A DNA stretch of 54,509 nucleotides. Source: Desulfomicrobium apsheronum. GTDB taxonomy: Bacteria > Desulfobacterota > Desulfovibrionia > Desulfovibrionales > Desulfomicrobiaceae. The stretch is from the NCBI RefSeq assembly GCF_900114115.1, contig NZ_FORX01000005.1, forward strand, positions 1 through 54,509, given 5' to 3'. A model generated the notes under the pieces. It did not search any database. It was not told where the DNA came from and saw nothing but the letters and a program-made list of their open reading frames with translations. The position numbers were made by a program, and so were the translations under genes. This document shows, piece after piece, positions 19,716 through 28,187 of the stretch. How positions within the stretch are numbered: position 1 is the stretch's first letter; the number at the start of each line of letters is the position of its first letter.

Positions 19716-21044
19716 ATGAAAGCACAGGACTCCACCGGTTACCGGATTCTGCTTCGGCTGGCGGAAGCGCCCCATGACTATTTTCTGGAGCGCTGGTCCG
19801 TGCGCATGGAGGCTGCCGGATATCTGCAACACACCACGGCAAAACGCGTCGATTGCCTTGTCGCCCTGAAGGAGTTCATGCAGCCGCTCCTTGGACATAT
19901 CGAGCGTCACGACATGCCCGAGGAATTCTCTGCGTTGCTGCGCTGCGACACGGGATGGGAACGCTTCCTGATCGAATCCGCCCGCCGTCACAGATCGCGC
20001 GGCATCACCTTCGACATGTTTCTCGGCTGCTTCAAGACATTCGTGTACAGCCTGCTCGACGTCATCGAACGGATGGACGCCCCATACAGCCACAAAGTGG
20101 AGGCGCGCAGGCTCGTCCGGCTCTACGGCGACGCCCTCGAAGTGCTCTATCTGCAGGACTGGATCCGGACGTTCCCCGAATTTTCAAGCAGCAGGCTCGA
20201 CGAGATGAACAGGCTGCTGACCCTTGAGAAATGCCGCTTCGAGAATATTCTCAACGCCACGTCCGACCTCATGTTCGTGGTGGACGGCAATGGTCTGGTG
20301 GCCAACATCAATGCCGCGGTCAAGGCCGTGATGGAAGAGGCTTCGACGCTGAACCGCCCGATCTGGGACGTTCTTTCCCTCGAAGGCGCTTCCATTGGGG
20401 AGCTGCTGCGCTACTATCCGGTCGGCATCACCTGCGAACTGGCCCCGTTTGACGAAACCACCATCTACCGGATGCAGATTAACCCCATCAACTCCGTCAG
20501 CCTGGCCAGCGACCAGTACATCTTCGTCCTGACCAACATGACCGCCCAGGCCATGCAGCGCCAGACCCTGGAACGCATCGTCGATGAAAAGACCGAGGCG
20601 CTGCGCAGGGAAAAAGCGCAGCTTGAGGAAATGAACATTACGCTACGCAATGTCCTCAAAAGCGTCGGCAAGGAACACGAAGACCACGCCAGCAACCTGG
20701 CCGCCAAGGTCAACACGCTCGTCCTGCCCGCCCTGGATCGCATCGAATCGGAAAACGACGCCTCGATCCGCAAGGGCTACGTCACCGTCGTCAAGGACCA
20801 GCTGACGCGCCTTCTGCCCCGGGACCCCGGCGGCATGCCCCTGCTCCTCAAGCTCACGCAGACGGAGATGAAAGTCTGCCAGTTCATTCAATCCGGCCAC
20901 TCCAACAAGGACATCGCCGATCTCATGAACCTCTCCGTCGAGACCATCCAGACCCACCGCAAGAACATCCGCCGCAAGCTCGGCCTGCTCGGAAAGAGCG
21001 TCAGCCTGTACGCCCATCTCAACACCATGGGCCTGCACGACTGA
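19716..21044 (+). CDS. PAS domain LuxR-family transcriptional regulator
   Basis: A cytoplasmic regulator of 442 residues. The N-terminal 155 residues form an all-helical region I cannot name. A PAS-like domain follows (about 165-285, starting FENILNATSDLMFVVDGNG), then a short coiled coil (285-320), and a C-terminal LuxR/GerE helix-turn-helix (about 365-425, LTQTEMKVCQFIQSGHSNKDIA then VETIQTHRKNIRRKLGL). There is no receiver domain, so control is probably through ligand or redox sensing by the PAS or N-terminal part. The ATG at 19716 is preferred because AAGGA lies just upstream; the ATG at 19692 overlaps the operator box. It sits directly before the molybdoenzyme operon and probably activates it. 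Confidence 0.85.
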   Translation: MKAQDSTGYRILLRLAEAPHDYFLERWSVRMEAAGYLQHTTAKRVDCLVALKEFMQPLLGHIERHDMPEEFSALLRCDTGWERFLIESARRHRSRGITFDMFLGCFKTFVYSLLDVIERMDAPYSHKVEARRLVRLYGDALEVLYLQDWIRTFPEFSSSRLDEMNRLLTLEKCRFENILNATSDLMFVVDGNGLVANINAAVKAVMEEASTLNRPIWDVLSLEGASIGELLRYYPVGITCELAPFDETTIYRMQINPINSVSLASDQYIFVLTNMTAQAMQRQTLERIVDEKTEALRREKAQLEEMNITLRNVLKSVGKEHEDHASNLAAKVNTLVLPALDRIESENDASIRKGYVTVVKDQLTRLLPRDPGGMPLLLKLTQTEMKVCQFIQSGHSNKDIADLMNLSVETIQTHRKNIRRKLGLLGKSVSLYAHLNTMGLHD

Positions 21045-21045
21045 C

Positions 21046-21065
21046 TGGGTAGATGAAACTACCCA
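21046..21065. promoter_or_regulatory. Palindromic operator TGGGTAG-N6-CTACCCA
   Basis: TGGGTAG (21046-21052) and CTACCCA (21059-21065) form a perfect 7-6-7 inverted repeat one base after the regulator stop codon and about 100 bases before the chaperone gene. An extended -10-like sequence (TGGTATAGG, 21115-21123) lies about 60 bases downstream. That spacing would suit an upstream activator site. Confidence 0.55.
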
Positions 21066-21165
21066 ACATATACCCTGAATCCCGCCTGTTTATCGTGGCA
21101 ACGCGCACGTAATTGGTATAGGAAGGAAACAAAGAACCCTTTTTCCATTACCGAGGTGCGCCAGC

Positions 21166-21735
21166 ATGAACGACGCAAGTATCGCCTGCATCGAAAGCCT
21201 GCGCGATTTCTTTTCCGCATCGAACGCCATGGAACTGGAGGATGCGGCCGTGCGCATCGCCGGAAGCGTCGATGCCGTCATTCCCCCCGACACGGACTGG
21301 ACAGCGGTCGAGTATGAATTCAACCGTCTGTTCGTTGGCCCCGCCGCCGTTCCCGCCCCGTTGCATGCATCCGCGTATTGCGAATCCGACCGCGCCCTGA
21401 TGGGCACGGCGGCCCTGGAGGCCCGCCGGTTATATCACCAACTCGGTCTGGCCGTGCCACGGGAGGGTGTCATCCCGGACGACCATCTGGCCTTTGAACT
21501 GGAGGCGATGATCGTCCTGAAAAGCGCTCTTGGCGCGGATGCCCCGCCCTCCGATGATGCCAAAGCCCTGCATGCCTGGTTCGTGCACGAGCACCTGGCC
21601 CGGTGGCTTGGGCCCTTCATCCTGGCGACAAGGGCCCATGCGTCCGCGGACGGGGTCACCGCGATGGCCGTGGACGCCCTGGCCGCGTGGTTCGACAAGG
21701 AACTCAACACAACTGCGGCGCCGCTTCCGGAATGA
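21166..21735 (+). CDS. TorD/DmsD-family molybdoenzyme chaperone
   Basis: These cytoplasmic all-helical proteins bind the Tat signal and apo-form of a partner molybdoenzyme until cofactor insertion is complete. Family signatures are visible: VEYEFNRLFVGP near residue 48, PLHASAY near 65, PDDHLAFELEAM near 105, and a C-terminal F-x-x-x-H-L-x-x-W segment. The length of 189 residues is normal. The stop lies 29 bases before the molybdoprotein start, so it is the first gene of a four-gene operon and its client is almost certainly the next protein. Confidence 0.85.
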   Translation: MNDASIACIESLRDFFSASNAMELEDAAVRIAGSVDAVIPPDTDWTAVEYEFNRLFVGPAAVPAPLHASAYCESDRALMGTAALEARRLYHQLGLAVPREGVIPDDHLAFELEAMIVLKSALGADAPPSDDAKALHAWFVHEHLARWLGPFILATRAHASADGVTAMAVDALAAWFDKELNTTAAPLPE

Positions 21736-21764
21736 CCGGGCAGGCGACGCGCGAGGAGGATTGC

Positions 21765-24017
21765 ATGTCCCAAAAAACGAGAGCTCTCAGCAGGCGTCAA
21801 TTCCTTAAAGGGATCTCCATGGCCGGAGCGGCCTCGCTGCTCCCCTTGAGGCTGCTGATGCCATATTCGGCCGAGGCCGCGACAGCGTTCAGGGAACAGG
21901 ATTTCCAGATCTTCAGGAACGCCTGCCCCAGGAACTGCTACGACACCTGTTCCATCAAGACCTACGTCAAGGACGGGGTGGTCCAGTTCATTGAGGGCGC
22001 ACAGGAGTCCACGTTCACCCAGGGCGGCCTGTGCGTGAAAGGCTATGCCTACCCGAGGCGCGTCTACAGCCCGGACAGGATCAAGTATCCCATGGTGCAG
22101 GACGGCCGTCGCACGGGCAACTGGCGCCGCGTTACGTGGGACGAGGCCATGGACCGCATCGCAGGCAAGATCCTTGAAATCAAGGAAAAGGACGGTTCCC
22201 TGCTGGGACTGGGCCTGACCAAGTATTCCGGCAATTTCGGCATCACCAACTACGGCGTCGAGGGCATGATGTCGTCGCTTGGCTATACGACCCGCTTTGT
22301 GGGCACGCCCTGCTGGCCGGCCGGCATCGACGCCCAGAACTACGACCTGGGCGACATGTGGTGCAACGATCCCGAGGACATGGTCAAATCGAGATATGTG
22401 ATCATCTGGGGAGCCAATCCCGCGTGGTGTTCGGTGCACTCCATGAAATACGTGAACGAGGCCAAGCGGCGCGGAGCCAAGGTCGTCGTAATCGATCCCA
22501 TCTTCACCCAGACCGCCGCCAAGGGCGATGTCTATTGGCAGCCCGAAGCGTCAAGCGACGGCGCGCTGGCGCTGGGCATGGCGCGCCACATTCTCGATCT
22601 GGGTCTGGTGGACAGCGATTTCGTGAACAACCACGCCAAGGGATTCGCCGAATTCGCCGCCTACCTGCGCGAAAACGTCACTGTGGAATGGGCGTCAGGC
22701 TTGAGCGGCATCCCCGCCGAGCAGATCAGGGAGGTGGCCGAAGAGTTTGCTAACGCCGATCCGGCCACGATCTGGATCGGCTACGGAATGCAGCGGCACA
22801 CCAACGGCGGCGCTTCGGTCCGGGCCATCGACGCCCTCGTCGCCATGACCGGCAATGTCGGCAAGGAAGGCGGAGGGGCTCGTTACGGCCACCTGCGCAC
22901 CTGGGGCTTCAACTACCACGCGCTGCTCCAGAAACAGCCCGAAGGCTCCCTGGGCTTTGTCGGAGCGGCAGGCCCCAAGGGCGAATTCGATTTCACCAAG
23001 GGCGAGGCCGCAAGCTTCACGGACCGCACCGTGAACATCAACAAGACGGCGCAGGCCATCCTGGACGCCAAGGACCCCGCTTTGAAGATGCTCTGGGTGT
23101 CGTGCAAGAATCCCTTCGCCCAGGACTTCGACCGACCCAAGCTTGAAAGAGCCTTCGACACGCTGGAAATGGTCGTTTCAGTGGAACAGTTCTTCACCGA
23201 GACGGTGAACAACTCGGACATCGTGCTGCCGGTGACCACGCTCTTCGAGGAGTGGACCGTCAACGCTTCCTACTGGCACTACTGGGTGGGCATCAACGAG
23301 CAGGCCATAAAACCCATGTACGAGACCAAATCGAATATCGAGATCGCCGCCCTGCTCTCCAAAAAGATGAACCAGCTCGCACCCGGCTCCTGCACATTCC
23401 CGCAGGACATCGACACCAGGGAGTGGCTGGAGAAGGAATTCAACCAGGGCATCTACGACTACCTGGGCATCAAGCACTGGACCGACCTGAAAAACGGTCC
23501 CGTCAAGGCCAAGCTCGCGTCCTCGGCCTCCTGGAGCGACAAGAAATTCGGCACGCCTTCCGGCCAGTACGAGTTTCACTCGGACCTGTGCCAGCAGAAT
23601 GGCCACGACGCCCTGCCAAGATACAAGGAAGGACGCAAATCGTTTGACGAATTCAGACTGCTGACGCCGCATACGAAATTCGGCCTGCATTCGCAGTTTG
23701 TAAACCTCGACTGGATGCAGGAATACAACAAGGAGCCGTTTCTCTACATGCATCCCGATGACGCACGAGACAAGAAGATTGCCGATCTCGACATGATGCG
23801 TGTTTTCAACAAGGTTGGAGAGCTCAAAATAAAGGTCAAACTGACAAGCAACGTCGCCAAGAAGTCCTTGGTCATCTATGAAGCGTGGTTTGGACAGGGT
23901 AATGATTTCAATGTCCAGAATCTGGTGGATGATGAATCTGCGGACATGGGTGCATACAAGACCGGAGCCCCCGGCGTCGCCATTCATGGCCAGTTCGCCA
24001 ATGTGGAACGGGTCTAA
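21765..24017 (+). CDS. Tat-exported molybdopterin oxidoreductase, DmsA/PsrA-like catalytic subunit
   Basis: This is a periplasmic catalytic subunit of the DMSO-reductase superfamily (750 residues). The N terminus has a Tat signal with SRRQFLKG. A [4Fe-4S] site follows (CPRNCYDTC near residues 52-60, last Cys in GGLCVKGYAYP). Cys183 in GTPCWPAG is the probable Mo ligand; true DMSO reductases use Ser there. Other typical segments are VIIWGANPAW and VVVIDPIFT. The ATG at 21765 follows GAGGAGGA. With the four-cluster ferredoxin and DmsC-type anchor downstream it forms a quinone-linked complex. The substrate is not evident; a sulfur compound, S- or N-oxide, or oxyanion is possible. Confidence 0.85.
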   Translation: MSQKTRALSRRQFLKGISMAGAASLLPLRLLMPYSAEAATAFREQDFQIFRNACPRNCYDTCSIKTYVKDGVVQFIEGAQESTFTQGGLCVKGYAYPRRVYSPDRIKYPMVQDGRRTGNWRRVTWDEAMDRIAGKILEIKEKDGSLLGLGLTKYSGNFGITNYGVEGMMSSLGYTTRFVGTPCWPAGIDAQNYDLGDMWCNDPEDMVKSRYVIIWGANPAWCSVHSMKYVNEAKRRGAKVVVIDPIFTQTAAKGDVYWQPEASSDGALALGMARHILDLGLVDSDFVNNHAKGFAEFAAYLRENVTVEWASGLSGIPAEQIREVAEEFANADPATIWIGYGMQRHTNGGASVRAIDALVAMTGNVGKEGGGARYGHLRTWGFNYHALLQKQPEGSLGFVGAAGPKGEFDFTKGEAASFTDRTVNINKTAQAILDAKDPALKMLWVSCKNPFAQDFDRPKLERAFDTLEMVVSVEQFFTETVNNSDIVLPVTTLFEEWTVNASYWHYWVGINEQAIKPMYETKSNIEIAALLSKKMNQLAPGSCTFPQDIDTREWLEKEFNQGIYDYLGIKHWTDLKNGPVKAKLASSASWSDKKFGTPSGQYEFHSDLCQQNGHDALPRYKEGRKSFDEFRLLTPHTKFGLHSQFVNLDWMQEYNKEPFLYMHPDDARDKKIADLDMMRVFNKVGELKIKVKLTSNVAKKSLVIYEAWFGQGNDFNVQNLVDDESADMGAYKTGAPGVAIHGQFANVERV

Positions 24018-24029
24018 GGAGTGAATGCA

Positions 24030-24587
24030 ATGAAGAAACAATATGCCTTTCTGGTCGATTCGGACAAATGCATCGGATGCTTCACATGCGCCATGGCCTG
24101 TCGCAACTATTACCATCAGGAAAAGGGCGTTGTGTGGCGGCACGTCTACCCGCTCAATGAAGAGATATACCCGCACCGGGAGCGGGCCTTCTTCTCGCTG
24201 GCCTGCAACCATTGCGAAAATCCGGCCTGCCTGAACGTCTGCCCGGTGGAAGCATACACCAAGCGCGAGGACGGGGTCGTCGTCCACCATCAGGAAAAAT
24301 GCATCGGCTGCGGAAACTGCATCCGCTCATGTCCTTACGGCGCGCCGGTGTACAACCCCGTGGAAAAACGCGCGGAAAAATGCAGTTTCTGCCACGAACG
24401 GCTTGATGCGGGACTCTTGCCTGCCTGCGTGCAAAGCTGCCCGACAGGCGCGCTCAAACTGGTGGATCTGGCCACAATGGAACCCGGAAACCATGTCCAG
24501 TTCCCTCCCGGATTTCCGAAAAACGACAAGGTGAACTCCTCCACACGGTTCATCATGCCCAAAGTTCCGACAATGGTAAGGAGGTAG
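24030..24587 (+). CDS. Four-cluster ferredoxin subunit, DmsB/PsrB type
   Basis: This electron-transfer subunit of 185 residues has 16 Cys in four groups: CIGCFTCAMAC near the N terminus, CNHCENPACLNVC, CIGCGNCIRSC, and CSFCHER with CVQSC. It should carry four [4Fe-4S] clusters and pass electrons between the membrane anchor and the catalytic subunit. There is no signal peptide of its own, so it is probably co-exported with the Tat-bearing partner. The ATG at 24030 lies 8 bases after AAGGAG; an in-frame GTG at 24021 overlaps that site and is unlikely. It is followed 4 bases later by the anchor gene. Confidence 0.92.
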   Translation: MKKQYAFLVDSDKCIGCFTCAMACRNYYHQEKGVVWRHVYPLNEEIYPHRERAFFSLACNHCENPACLNVCPVEAYTKREDGVVVHHQEKCIGCGNCIRSCPYGAPVYNPVEKRAEKCSFCHERLDAGLLPACVQSCPTGALKLVDLATMEPGNHVQFPPGFPKNDKVNSSTRFIMPKVPTMVRR

Positions 24588-24591
24588 GCAG

Positions 24592-25383
24592 ATGCAATCC
24601 ATGGAATTACCACTGGTCCTCTTTACGGTGCTCTCGCAGGCCGCCATCGGCCTCGTTCTCATGAACGCCGTACGTCTTCACGCGGGCCCCGGCGGAGGCA
24701 ACGACCGCAAGGAATGGACGCTGGCCGCGGCCTTGATGGGGGTGGGCATCGCGGCCTCCCTCTTTCACCTCGGTCATCCTCTTGAATCGTACCGCGCTCT
24801 TGCGCATCTTGAAAAGGCGTGGCTCAGCCGCGAGGTGCTCGCGGCGGGGATCTTTTTCGCGCTGGCGGCCCTTGCCGCGTTCACGGGACGTGAAAAAGGC
24901 TCGCCCGTGCTGGTCTGGGCGGCTGTCCTGGCCGGACTGTCGGCACTTTTGGCCTCGGGCATGACCTATGCCCCTCCCGCGCTGCCGGCGGTGAACAACG
25001 CCCTACCCACGGTCTTCTTCCTGATCTCCGCCGTGGTCCTTGGCGCCGGCTTCGCAAGCTGGTTCGCCGCGACGGGCAGCCAGCCATTGCTGGCGCGCAT
25101 CCTGGTCACGGCCCTGGTTGTCGGTCTGGTCGTGCGTCTCACCGTCCCCTGCGCCTGGCTCTCCGGCTCGGAGATCATGCGCCAGACGGGCATGGCCTGG
25201 CTCGGCGCTCCGCTGTACTGGGCCCACATCGCGCTCATGGCGGCCTGCCTCGGCGTGCTCTGGAAGAAGCGCACAATCCCGGTCTGGCTCCCCATCCTGG
25301 CCCTGGCAGGCGAACTGGCGGGACGGGCGGTGTTCTTCTCCGAGACAATCCACACGGCCGTCAATATCGGCGCTCCCTACTGA
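24592..25383 (+). CDS. DmsC-family membrane anchor subunit
   Basis: This integral membrane protein of 263 residues has about eight helices and belongs to the DmsC family, not NrfD. LPLVLFTVLSQAAIGLVL near the N terminus, FHLGHPLESYRALAHL with WLSREV around residues 60-82, and a final helix ending in FFSETI are typical. It should anchor the complex and exchange electrons with menaquinone. The start follows AAGGAGG in the end of the ferredoxin gene. It is the last gene of the operon and is followed by a strong hairpin. Confidence 0.9.
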   Translation: MQSMELPLVLFTVLSQAAIGLVLMNAVRLHAGPGGGNDRKEWTLAAALMGVGIAASLFHLGHPLESYRALAHLEKAWLSREVLAAGIFFALAALAAFTGREKGSPVLVWAAVLAGLSALLASGMTYAPPALPAVNNALPTVFFLISAVVLGAGFASWFAATGSQPLLARILVTALVVGLVVRLTVPCAWLSGSEIMRQTGMAWLGAPLYWAHIALMAACLGVLWKKRTIPVWLPILALAGELAGRAVFFSETIHTAVNIGAPY

Positions 25384-25388
25384 AAAAA

Positions 25389-25426
25389 ACCCCGGGAGCC
25401 GAACCACATGGTTCAGCTCCCGGGGT
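25389..25426. terminator. Strong hairpin between convergent operons
   Basis: ACCCCGGGAGC (25389-25399) pairs with GCTCCCGGGGT (25416-25426), with a further GAACC/GGTTC pairing inside the loop. On the minus strand the stem is followed by seven T residues, so it is a good intrinsic terminator for the ABC operon entering from the right. It starts 6 bases after the stop of the DmsC gene and may also stop plus-strand transcripts. Confidence 0.75.
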
Positions 25427-25429
25427 CCC

Positions 25430-25485
25430 TTCGCAGGCCATTTTTGAACGGCCTGCGAATTTAGAATTTTTCAACAGTCAGTCAG
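25430..25485. repeat. Intergenic hairpin repeat, copy 1
   Basis: TTCGCAGGCC (25430-25439) and GGCCTGCGAA (25450-25459) form a perfect 10-bp stem. The sequence from GAACGGCCTGC at 25446 to about 25485 closely matches 43587-43626, including the AATTT-GAATTTT-CAA block and a terminal CAG-TCAGG. The two copies suggest a dispersed repeat family. Confidence 0.6.
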
Positions 25486-25522
25486 GAAGGGGACGACCTG
25501 CGCCCCCGATGGTCATCCTGGC

Positions 25523-26200
25523 TCAGCCGTGACAGATGACGCCGTCGCGCACCCGCACCAGGGTGTCGGCCCGGGCGGCGATGTCGGCGCTGTGCGTGAC
25601 CAGGATGACGGTCTTGCCCTTTTGAACGAGATCTTCAAGCACGCCCAGCACCTCCGCCTCCGCCGCCGAGTCCAGATTTCCCGTGGGTTCGTCCATGAGC
25701 AGGACCGGAGGGTCGTTGGCCAGGGCCCGAGCGATGGCTACGCGCTGCTGCTGCCCCCCGGAGAGCTGCCCCGGCTTGGCATTTATCTTGTCCGAGAGCC
25801 CGACCAGCGCCAGCAGTTCCTCGGCCCGCTCTTTTTGCCGGGCCTCGGACGCGGCGGCCAGCATCAGGGCCGTCTCCACGTTTTCCCGAGCAGTGAGGCT
25901 CTGCAGAAGGTTGAAAAACTGGAACACGAACCCGATCTTGCGCGAGCGCAATGCAGCCAGCTCGCCGTCGCGAAGCTCGAACATGTCCTGCCCGTCGAGT
26001 TCGACCCGCCCGCTGCTGGGACGGTCCAGCCCCCCCAGAAGATGCATGAGCGTCGATTTGCCGTGCCCCGAGGGGCCGACGATGCAGGTCAGCCCGCCAC
26101 GCGCGATTTCAAGGTCCACGCCGCGCAGGGCCTGGGTCAGGCTTGCGCCCTGGCCATAGGTCTTGGTCAGGCCCTGGGCCTTAATGATTGAATCATTCAT
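25523..26200 (-). CDS. ABC transporter ATP-binding protein, MacB/LolD type
   Basis: This 225-residue ATPase of the LolD/MacB class has Walker A (GPSGHGKST), Q-loop FQFFNLL, signature [15 protein letters not shown], Walker B ([12 protein letters not shown]) and switch His (VTHSADIA). It works with the FtsX-like permease whose gene overlaps its start by 8 bases. Such pairs act as mechanotransmission pumps rather than simple importers and often extrude lipoproteins, peptides or metals from the periplasm. The substrate here is unknown. It is the last gene of a five-gene minus-strand operon. Confidence 0.92.
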   Translation of the reverse strand: MNDSIIKAQGLTKTYGQGASLTQALRGVDLEIARGGLTCIVGPSGHGKSTLMHLLGGLDRPSSGRVELDGQDMFELRDGELAALRSRKIGFVFQFFNLLQSLTARENVETALMLAAASEARQKERAEELLALVGLSDKINAKPGQLSGGQQQRVAIARALANDPPVLLMDEPTGNLDSAAEAEVLGVLEDLVQKGKTVILVTHSADIAARADTLVRVRDGVICHG

Positions 26201-27350
26201 AGCTGATGGCCTCCACCGGTGAAAGTCTGGATGCGCGCCAGGCGGGATAGAGCCCGGAGAGCATGGCGATGAGCGTCGAAAAGAGCACGGCCCCGGCCAG
26301 CATGAGCGGATCGACCCCGCCCTGTGCGCCCTTGACGAAAGACGATGCCGCGTTCTGGCTGATGAGCGGGGTCGCGAGCATGGACGCCACCAGGCCCAGC
26401 GCGGCCCCGCCGATGCCGCCCAGCAGTCCGTAGATCCCGGATTCGAGCAGGAAGAGGCGAAAGATCGTCCCTCTGGTCGCGCCCATGGCCTGCAGAATGC
26501 CGATCTCGCGCTTGCGCTCGTAGGTCGCGGTCATCATGGTGTTGACGATCCCGAAGGCCGCCGCCAGCACGGCCACCGCCGCGATGAGCTGCAGGGTCAC
26601 GCTCACCGTGCCCACGATGGACAGGACCGAGGCCAGCATCTGCTTGTCCGAGACCACGCCCAGGCTCACCACTTCCTTGATCTTGAGAGCATAGGCATCG
26701 ACCTCTTCCAGGCGGTCCACCCGCACCGCCACGTACGAGACGCGGTCCTTCTGATCGTACAGCGTCTGCGCCACCGGCAGGGGCAGGAACACGGTCAGGT
26801 CGTCCTTGCCTCCCGTCTCTTCCAGCACTCCGAGCACCGGCAATTGCGTCCCCCGGATGGTCACTTCCGCGCCAGGTTGCAGAGCGAACTGCCCGGCCAC
26901 GACCGAGCCGAGCAACGCTCCGTGCTCGTCAGGGGCTTCGAAATAACGTCCGTCCGCGACACGCCAGCCCTTGAACGGCAGGGACTCGCCGGTCGGAACG
27001 CCCAGCACGGATACCGGACGGTTCTGGATGGCCGAACGCTCGGCCAGGAACGGGATGGCCGTCATACCGGGGATTGCGCGGATGGCCGTGACCTCTTCTG
27101 CGGTGATGGTGGTCGGCAGCTGTTCACCGGTCAGGATCGAGACCTGCTCGAAGGCGCAGCTGCCCTTGGGAGTGACGACCAGGTTAGCGCCCAGGGCGGC
27201 GGATTCCTTTTTGATCTGCGCCGTGAGGCTTCCGCCCAGCGCCACGAAGGTGACAAAAGAAGCCATGCCTATGACGATGCCCAGCAGGGTGAAGACGAAC
27301 CGTCCCCGGCGGCGGACGATGTTCTTGAAGACGAGTTTGGTCGGGGTCAT
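26193..27350 (-). CDS. MacB/FtsX-like ABC transporter permease
   Basis: This permease of 385 residues has the MacB_PCD plus FtsX layout. There is one N-terminal membrane helix (about 18-40), a periplasmic domain (about 45-235), and three C-terminal helices (about 255-280, 300-330, 345-370). NTMMTATYERKREIGILQAMGATRG, the segment before helix 3, is a hallmark of this family. The gene overlaps the lipoprotein gene by 4 bases and the ATPase gene by 8, so the three form one transport unit. Confidence 0.9.
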   Translation of the reverse strand: MTPTKLVFKNIVRRRGRFVFTLLGIVIGMASFVTFVALGGSLTAQIKKESAALGANLVVTPKGSCAFEQVSILTGEQLPTTITAEEVTAIRAIPGMTAIPFLAERSAIQNRPVSVLGVPTGESLPFKGWRVADGRYFEAPDEHGALLGSVVAGQFALQPGAEVTIRGTQLPVLGVLEETGGKDDLTVFLPLPVAQTLYDQKDRVSYVAVRVDRLEEVDAYALKIKEVVSLGVVSDKQMLASVLSIVGTVSVTLQLIAAVAVLAAAFGIVNTMMTATYERKREIGILQAMGATRGTIFRLFLLESGIYGLLGGIGGAALGLVASMLATPLISQNAASSFVKGAQGGVDPLMLAGAVLFSTLIAMLSGLYPAWRASRLSPVEAISYE

Positions 27351-27733
27351 TTAAAGGCCTCCAGATTGTGCCGCGCCAGAATCTGCACCCTTTCCGCCTT
27401 GAACAGGTAGCCCGACGCATCCTTGACCATAACTCCTGTGACCCTGACTTCATCGCCAATGACGGGCCGCGTGTCGCCGAGCCTGACCGGAAGGAGAACC
27501 TTGGTGCAGCCCGGGCTTGCACACTTCAATTCGCCCAGGTCCATGATGCCCATGACGTTTGGATCCGAACTGGAATAGGCATAGGCGATCCCGATAACAT
27601 CCATGGTTCCGCTGAAGGCGCCGGGATCGGACACCACCTGCCCCACACCCAGAGGCGGACTGATTTTTTCACAGCCCGTGACAAACAGGGCCATGCCGAC
27701 CAGAAAAATCCCGCAAAACATGACAATGCGCAT
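27347..27733 (-). CDS. Small predicted lipoprotein of the ABC operon
   Basis: This 128-residue protein has a lipoprotein signal peptide with lipobox LFVTGC. The mature part has a paired-Cys segment (LKCASPGCTK) and a beta-rich pattern with GDEVRVTGVMVKDASGYLFKAERV, which resembles the OB-fold domains of periplasmic cytochrome c maturation or Cu-related proteins. I cannot name the family with confidence. It overlaps the permease gene by 4 bases and is probably a periplasmic partner of the transporter. Confidence 0.75.
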   Translation of the reverse strand: MRIVMFCGIFLVGMALFVTGCEKISPPLGVGQVVSDPGAFSGTMDVIGIAYAYSSSDPNVMGIMDLGELKCASPGCTKVLLPVRLGDTRPVIGDEVRVTGVMVKDASGYLFKAERVQILARHNLEAFK

Positions 27734-27823
27734 GAATTCACTCCTGAAAAGAAAATGGGATATGATCGCCGAAATGCGACACTACGCGCACCGGCGGCTT
27801 CAAAAAAAAGAATCGGGGCAGGA

Positions 27824-28171
27824 TCAGATAAATTCAGGAGGGAATTCGGCGGCGCGCAGGAACGGGTCCGGTGCAGCCAGATCTAGCCGCCACTCGAAAC
27901 GGCTCGCGGTGCGGCTGACGGTCACGGGAAAGCCCTGCTCGGGCAGAAACGAAAGAAAGCCGGAAATCATCCCGCAGACCGAATCGGCACACTCCGTCGT
28001 CGCAGTGGCAGGCTCCGGGGAGCAGTCCTCGCTGCAGCAGGCCTTTTCCAGCCCGTGCAGGAAAACCACAGTGGACACGGAAACGGACATGAGCATGAGC
28101 GCAAGCAGCGGCACCATGGCTACACCAAGGAGGCGGCCTTGAAACATGCTTCGATGCCTGTGTTGATTCAT
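27824..28171 (-). CDS. Hypothetical Cys-rich protein with one membrane segment
   Basis: This 115-residue protein is not recognised. It has a hydrophobic segment at about residues 14-38, then a Cys-rich stretch (KACCSEDCSP, with two more Cys at ECADSVC) and a C-terminal region ending in FPPEFI. The topology suggests an N-terminal anchor and a periplasmic domain that could bind a metal or form disulfides. No good ribosome-binding site precedes the ATG, but it lies 16 bases after the TPR gene stop, so translation may be coupled. It is part of the minus-strand ABC operon. Confidence 0.6.
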   Translation of the reverse strand: MNQHRHRSMFQGRLLGVAMVPLLALMLMSVSVSTVVFLHGLEKACCSEDCSPEPATATTECADSVCGMISGFLSFLPEQGFPVTVSRTASRFEWRLDLAAPDPFLRAAEFPPEFI

Positions 28172-28187
28172 GGATTCACGTCGCGAA

